Shown here: positions 59,699 through 64,000 of the stretch, one piece after another | How the letters are laid out: the number at the start of each line of letters is the position of its first letter | Numbering within the stretch: position 1 is the first letter of the stretch | Source: Actinomycetes bacterium | GTDB lineage: Bacteria; Actinomycetota; Acidimicrobiia; Acidimicrobiales; RAAP-2 | Assembly: GCA_021779855.1 (NCBI GenBank) | Contig: JAJXZW010000009.1 | Span: 25,285-89,284 of the forward strand | Length of the DNA: 64,000 bases | Direction: 5' to 3' | Program-made: the position numbers and the translations under genes | Notes under the pieces: model-generated | What the model was told of the DNA's origin: nothing | Seen by the model: the letters and a program-made list of their open reading frames with translations, nothing else | The model's database searches: none

Positions 59699-61431
59699 GC
59701 GAGTTCGACGCGACGAGCCTGCGCGACGCGCTGTGCGGGTCGCTCGGGGCGCCCGACGTGGGTCGGCGGGTCAGCGTCTGCGGGTGGGTGGCGCGCCGGC
59801 GCGAGCACGGCGAGCACCTCGCCTTCTTGGACCTGCGCGACCGCTCGGGGATCGTCCAGGCCGTGGTCGCGGGCACGCTCGAGGTGCGCAACGAGTACGT
59901 GGTGCGCGTGACGGGCACGGTCACGCCCCGGCCGGAGGGCACGCGCAACGAGCGTTTGGCGACCGGGGACGTCGAGCTCACCGACTGCGAGGTCGAGGTC
60001 CTGGCCGAGGCCGAGCCCTCGCCGCTGCCCCTGGACGAGCGCGCCGAGGCCGACGAGGCCGTGCGGCTGCGGTACCGCTACCTCGACCTGCGCCGCGAGC
60101 CGATGCAGGCCCACCTGCGCCTGCGTGCGCGGGTGAACACGGCGCTGCGCGCCGCGATGGACGTCCAGGGATTCGTCGAGGTCGAGACGCCCCTGCTGTG
60201 GGCGCCGACCCCCGAGGGCGCGCGCGAGTTCGTCGTGCCCTCGCGGCTCCACGACGGGGAGTTCTACTCGCTGCCCCAGAGCCCCCAGATCGCCAAGCAG
60301 CTGCTGATGGTGGGCGGCTTCGACCGCTACTACCAGATCGCCCGCTGCCTGCGCGACGAGGACCTGCGCGCCGACCGCCAGTTCGAGTTCACCCAGCTCG
60401 ACCTCGAGGCCAGCTTCGTCTCCCAGGAGGACGTGCGCCGGTTCGTCTCGCGCGCCGTGCTCGACGCGGCCGAGGCGGCGACGGGGGAGCGCCCCGGCGA
60501 GATCGCCGAGATGACCTGGGCCGAGGCACTGGACCGCTACGGCACCGACAAGCCCGACCTGCGCTTCGACATGGCGCTCTGCGACCTCACGGCCGCCTTC
60601 GCCACGACCGGCGTGCGGGCCCTCCAGGCCCCCTGCGTGAAGGCCCTGCGCGTGCCGGGCGGGGCGAGCCTCAGCCGGAGCCGGCTGGACGAGTTGGTCG
60701 AGCGGGCGAAGGCCCTCGGGGCCCGGGGCCTGGCCTGGTTCCGGGTGGGCCCCGACGGCCTCGACGCGCCCCTGGCCAAGGTGCTCGCGCCCGCGGAGGC
60801 GGCCGCCCTCGGGTCGGTCGACGGCGCCGCGCCGGGCGACCTCGTCCTCGTGGTCGCCGACGCCCACGCCCTGGCCTGCCGGGTGCTGGGGGCGCTGCGC
60901 GTCGAGCTCGGGGCGCCGCCCGTGTCGGCCGGGCCGCACCGCTACGTCTGGGTGGTCGACTTCCCGATGTTCGAGGGCCTCGACGAGGAGGGCAACCCCG
61001 TGGCGGCCCACCACCCCTTCACCATGCCCCACCCCGAGGACCTCGAGCGGCTGGGGAGCGACCCCTTGAGCGTGCGGGCCCAGTCCTACGACCTCGTCCT
61101 GAACGGCTGGGAGCTCGGCAGCGGCTCGGTGCGCGTGCACCGCCCCGACGTCCAGCGCGCGGTGTTCCGCTCGCTCGGCATCTCCGATGAGGAGGCCGAG
61201 TACCGCTTCGGGTTCCTGCTCGGGGCCTTCCGCTACGGCGCCCCGCCCCACGCGGGCTTCGCCTTCGGGATCGACCGGCTGGTGGCGATCTTCGCCGGCG
61301 TGGAGAACATCCGCGAGGTGATCGCCTTCCCCAAGACCCAGTCGGGGGCCGACCTCATGACCGGGGCGCCCAAGGTCATCAGCGAGCGCCAGCGGCGCGA
61401 ACTGCACCTCGGCCCGGTCCGGCCCGCGTAA
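59695..61431 (+). CDS. aspS: aspartyl-tRNA synthetase
   Basis: 578 aa. N-terminal OB anticodon-binding domain (VSVCGWVARRREHG, FLDLRDRSGIVQAVV), class II core with QSPQIAKQLLMVGGFDRYYQIARCLRDEDLRADRQ, the bacterial GAD insertion (about 290-420), and motif 3 HAGFAFGIDRLVAIFAGVENIREVIAFPK. Whether it is discriminating or also charges tRNA-Asn cannot be settled here. GTG start 4 bp inside hisS. Confidence 0.96.
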   Translation: MSEFDATSLRDALCGSLGAPDVGRRVSVCGWVARRREHGEHLAFLDLRDRSGIVQAVVAGTLEVRNEYVVRVTGTVTPRPEGTRNERLATGDVELTDCEVEVLAEAEPSPLPLDERAEADEAVRLRYRYLDLRREPMQAHLRLRARVNTALRAAMDVQGFVEVETPLLWAPTPEGAREFVVPSRLHDGEFYSLPQSPQIAKQLLMVGGFDRYYQIARCLRDEDLRADRQFEFTQLDLEASFVSQEDVRRFVSRAVLDAAEAATGERPGEIAEMTWAEALDRYGTDKPDLRFDMALCDLTAAFATTGVRALQAPCVKALRVPGGASLSRSRLDELVERAKALGARGLAWFRVGPDGLDAPLAKVLAPAEAAALGSVDGAAPGDLVLVVADAHALACRVLGALRVELGAPPVSAGPHRYVWVVDFPMFEGLDEEGNPVAAHHPFTMPHPEDLERLGSDPLSVRAQSYDLVLNGWELGSGSVRVHRPDVQRAVFRSLGISDEEAEYRFGFLLGAFRYGAPPHAGFAFGIDRLVAIFAGVENIREVIAFPKTQSGADLMTGAPKVISERQRRELHLGPVRPA

Positions 61432-61461
61432 CTCCCCATCAGGAATAATCGGGCCCGCCGG

Positions 61462-61467
61462 TAGAGT
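61462..61467 (+). promoter_or_regulatory. -10 hexamer TAGAGT of alaS (leaderless)
   Basis: TAGAGT ends 6 nt before the GTG at 61474. Confidence 0.6.
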
Positions 61468-61473
61468 GATCCC

Positions 61474-64000
<2,527 letters not shown>

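Overview
The window is a very GC-rich chromosomal segment with strong G/C preference at third codon positions and frequent GTG starts. The gene content points to an actinobacterium: a mycothiol ligase (mshC), an F420H2:NADP oxidoreductase (npdG), a phosphatidylinositol-mannoside block (pgsA1-patA-pimA), murT/gatD, a 6C-family small RNA and an InhA-type enoyl reductase. The block thrS-HIT-pgsA-acyltransferase-pimA-(orf)-pdxS-pdxT-yebC-ruvCAB-yajC-secDF-relA-hisS follows the classical actinobacterial order known from Mycobacterium. A deep-branching actinobacterial class such as Acidimicrobiia is my inference from the whole picture; no 16S gene is present to confirm it. I see no insertion sequence, prophage, CRISPR array or defence island.

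Layout. 1-4.2 kb: trehalose/glucan genes (5'-truncated GH15 hydrolase, otsA) meeting a HAD phosphatase. 4.2-7.6 kb: secreted DUF5666-like repeat protein, pirin, DUF2630 protein, and an SDR with a degenerate catalytic triad. 7.6-14 kb: two paralogous hybrid histidine kinases flanking the NAD(P)HX repair enzyme nnr. 14-19.1 kb: a branched-chain amino-acid type ABC uptake operon (livG-F-H-M and a binding protein) ending in a strong hairpin. 19.2-21.7 kb: mscL and a two-subunit B12-dependent acyl-CoA mutase whose active-site residues are of the isobutyryl-CoA mutase type. 21.7-24.7 kb: divergent trpE/trpG and a peptidase E-like gene. 24.7-29.1 kb: acyl-CoA dehydrogenase, DinB-like protein, mycothiol-type DsbA oxidoreductase, M20 dipeptidase, DNA glycosylase. 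29-33.6 kb: a LysR regulator divergent from a 6C RNA, then murT-gatD, an acyltransferase, a membrane protein and tRNA-Val(CAC). 33.9-40.8 kb: methyltransferase, a winged-helix/PAS/GGDEF/EAL protein, LysE exporter, ABC exporter, InhA-type reductase. 40.8-64 kb: one long rightward housekeeping series from npdG and mshC through alaS, which runs off the right end.

How the genes work together. Envelope assembly (pgsA1, patA, pimA, murT/gatD, fabI, plsC), protein export (yajC/secD/secF), DNA repair (ruvCAB, alkA-like), translation (thrS, hisS, aspS, alaS, tRNA-Val), vitamin B6 synthesis (pdxST), the stringent response (relA) and thiol redox (mshC plus a mycothiol-type reductase) are all represented.

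Expression signals have two clear regularities. Many first genes carry a TANNNT-type -10 hexamer 6-8 nt before the start codon, which implies leaderless mRNAs. All six protein-coding convergent gene pairs overlap by the four bases CTAG. No exotic multi-gene system is evident; the most interesting points are the mutase specificity, the LysR/6C RNA intergenic region, the promoter architecture and several enzymes with altered key residues.
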